DNA of 64,000 nt from Sphagnum magellanicum. Taxonomy: Eukaryota; Streptophyta; Sphagnopsida; Sphagnales; Sphagnaceae. This document shows, piece after piece, positions 61,950-64,000 of the stretch (position 1 is its first letter; the number at the start of each line of letters is the position of its first letter). The stretch spans positions 5,890,001 through 5,954,000 of the forward strand of contig CM038910.1 in assembly GCA_021904315.1 (NCBI GenBank), in the 5' to 3' direction. A program made the position numbers and the translations under genes. A model generated the notes under the pieces. It was not told the origin of the DNA, did not search any database, and was given only the letters and a program-made list of their open reading frames with translations.

Positions 61950-62770
61950 TGACGTGCTCTCAAGTCCCTAGTTAGACCCAAGTTGGATCTAAGTTACTCT
62001 CACAACATAATTGTGAGGAACTTGGGGCATGCTCCCAGCTCTCAGCACTATAAGGGGTAGAGGGGCGTGTTGAAACTCCGGGATGGAACTAGGAAGAGGG
62101 ACAAGCTATTCACTTACTTGAACCTACATCAAACCAATTAACAAGTTGGTTAGTTCACATTTTGGAGCACCCTTGGTGCTAGGACAAGTCATGGGCAACT
62201 CTGGAGTCACTTGACTCACCATGGCCCAGACTCGGGGGGAAGCCACCACCTTCCCCCATATAGTATACTCTGTGCCTCTCTGCGGCAGTCACATCCGAAT
62301 GGTTTTTTGTCCCGGGACTCCCAAGGAGGAGTCCTAAAATTGTCTCGGTTTGGATTCCCGGGACTTTGCACGATCATAACTCTTTGCTCAGACCTCCGAT
62401 TGGGATGAAGTCTGAAGCAAAGTTGTAGTTCTCCTTGAGATCTTTTCAATAGTGTATCGCACTCCATTTGCACGCACCGGGGTCGGGTCGATTCCTGACT
62501 TTTAGTGGTCAAGAGTCAAATTGCTCATTTGACTCATGGCCCTTCTTTTTGCCATAACTTGTGCTGCACATGTTCAAATGGTCCATACGAGGCCATTTTC
62601 GACATCTACACTTCAATAACTTTCCAATGATATAGAGAACACCCCAATGCGAGGTGTTTTGACCTCTGCAATCGAACTCTGAAATTTCAGGAGTCTCGAA
62701 GGACTTCCAAGTCCCCATTTCGGTAGTGTGAGTTTCATCCTCACACTTCTCTCAAAGTAGGGTTGCGACA
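61950..62770 (-). mobile_element. Solo LTR, family 1, short form (821 bases, decayed TSD)
   Basis: Begins TGACGTGCTCTC and ends GGTTGCGACA like the other copies. The flanks CTTAT and CCTAC match at only three of five bases, so the duplication has decayed or the copy arose by recombination between different insertions. Confidence 0.83.
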
Positions 62771-64000
62771 CCTACCTTCTAAAACATACCATAAGCCATG
62801 TGTAGGATGTGTTTGTGGTTTGATTGGTCTTGGCATATTTTTTTGAAGTTCAATAACATTGATTGTGGCTTTGCGGACCACATCCTGTCATTCGTCATCC
62901 AATTTTAACTTCCTTTTGCCTTTGTCAAAAACCTTTTCTACATTTGATGTAATTCCTTTTGGTAAATTCAACTTTTTTTTTGTTCGCAATGGTTGTGCAA
63001 GTTCAGGCCAATGAGACAGGTCATAATTATCCCACCTATTGGTTAGAGAAGAGCCATGAAAGGTGTAGGTCTTGATAGCAAAGGAAGGGGAGCTACATCT
63101 TCTACAAATGTGATAGATGTTTTTTGCACTATAGCCATAAGTGGAGGTGGAATAGGGGTTGGAGATAAAAGAGGAGGTGGAATAAGATCAACTAAAGATG
63201 GAGGAAGAAGTGGAATAAGAGTTGAAGATGGAGGAAGAGGTGTAGATGGGGGAGGAAAAGGAAATGAATATGTTGGGATAATCTAAATAACTCTTCCCTT
63301 GGGACATGTGAAGAAGTAGGCACCATAGGAGTGTGTTTCATACCCTTGGGTTTTTTAGTTGAAACATTGGTATGTTCATCAAATTTGGTACCTTGCACAA
63401 TCCAAAAAAGGTTGAATCAATATTTATCAATGGAAAGATCGTATTGACAATACATATTACTTAATACATTAATACATAAAATCTAATAGATTGATTCATA
63501 TAATCCAATTTATTCCATGATATATTAATACATAATTTATACAAAGGCACATAAATTTGATCTAGTGATTTAATATACTGATACATTAAAACTTACATTA
63601 ATTTGGTACATTGATATACATTATTTTATATAATTAAACAATAGAAAGACATTGTAATGAACATTTTGCACCTTTGTAAATTTTGTGGGCTTTTGCATGT
63701 CTTTTTTCTTTGTAGACTTCAAGTTCATTTAACATCCAAGTTTGTCTCCTCTTCAATTCATGGTTCTTGTATTGATGTATACAATTTGATGCATAATTAC
63801 ATATAAATCGATGTGTACCACCTAATGCATAGAGTTGTATACATTGATAATATCCATAGTTTGTTACATTAATGCATATGTAGTATAAAAACCTTGAAAT
63901 TATAATAAGACAAAATGAGGTTGATTTCACACCTTTGTAGGTTTTGTGTGCCTTTTAGTAACTTTTTGCTTTGTAACCTTCACCTTATGATATGCCTCCT
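62771..64000. other. Intergenic DNA with repeated exon-like segments
   Basis: The + strand at 63130-63270 is G/A-rich (GATGGAGGAAGAAGTGGAAT). On the minus strand, 63640-63735 (HAKAHKIYKGAKC) resembles 63930-63990 (KRHTKPTKV), two copies of a Lys-rich exon-like segment about 270 bases apart, with TACATTGATACATTA-type minisatellite between them. They may be pieces of a larger transposon or gene that runs beyond the window. No complete gene. Confidence 0.4.

Noticed and set aside
58773..62770. A single complete LTR retrotransposon bounded by two of the family-1 LTRs
   Set aside because: The copies have their own, different 5-base duplications, one lies in the opposite orientation, and no gag-pol sequence lies between them.
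63056..63286. A Gly-rich 76-codon frame on the plus strand
   Set aside because: It reflects G/A-rich repetitive DNA (GGTGGAATAAGA-like units) and has no gene features.

Overview
No database or program was available; every call rests on reading the sequence. The window is nuclear DNA of a land plant: plant-type genes with GT-AG introns (an NAD(P)-binding chloroplast protein, a phytocyanin, a monodehydroascorbate reductase relic, a receptor-like kinase domain), low gene density, AT-rich intergenic DNA and many decayed transposons. A large, repeat-rich genome such as a gymnosperm or fern would fit, but I cannot name the species.

Layout. 1-5.2 kb: a monodehydroascorbate reductase pseudogene (+), an intact single-exon gene for a plastid NAD(P)-binding protein (-), and, diverging from it, a decayed gene with a transit-like first exon and an LEA-like repeat exon (+). 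5.8-9.1 kb: a broken tandem-kinase gene (-). 9-28 kb: gene-poor repeats, comprising a hAT-type MITE, an array of short palindromes, two solo LTRs, a C2H2 zinc-finger pseudogene and several tandem arrays. 28.9-33.3 kb: an apparently intact seven-exon gene (-) that is the second copy of the tandem-kinase gene. 34.7-44.6 kb: hAT-type MITEs and a 7-kb hAT element with transposase remains, into which a solo LTR has inserted. 49.3-51.1 kb: a six-exon gene (+) for a membrane-linked protein with an HNH-like zinc/His motif. 52.7-53.3 kb: a two-exon phytocyanin gene (-) lacking most copper ligands. 58.8-62.8 kb: three more solo LTRs, two of them head to head.

Main result. The 28.9-33.3 kb gene can be spliced without breaking phase into an 884-residue protein: an N-terminal helical domain of the HeLo/MLKL type, a kinase with all catalytic motifs, and a second receptor-like kinase domain with HGD and NFE in place of HRD and DFG. 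That is a HeLo-kinase-pseudokinase architecture. Kinase-pseudokinase tandems and HeLo-type helical bundles are each known in plant immunity; their fusion is the strongest candidate here for something undescribed. A segmental duplicate at 5.8-9.1 kb has the same order but is broken.

The second result is a solo-LTR family: six copies, five with perfect 5-bp target-site duplications. The third is the HNH-like gene. I see no operon-like organisation and no evidence that the genes act together; the two kinase loci are linked by duplication.
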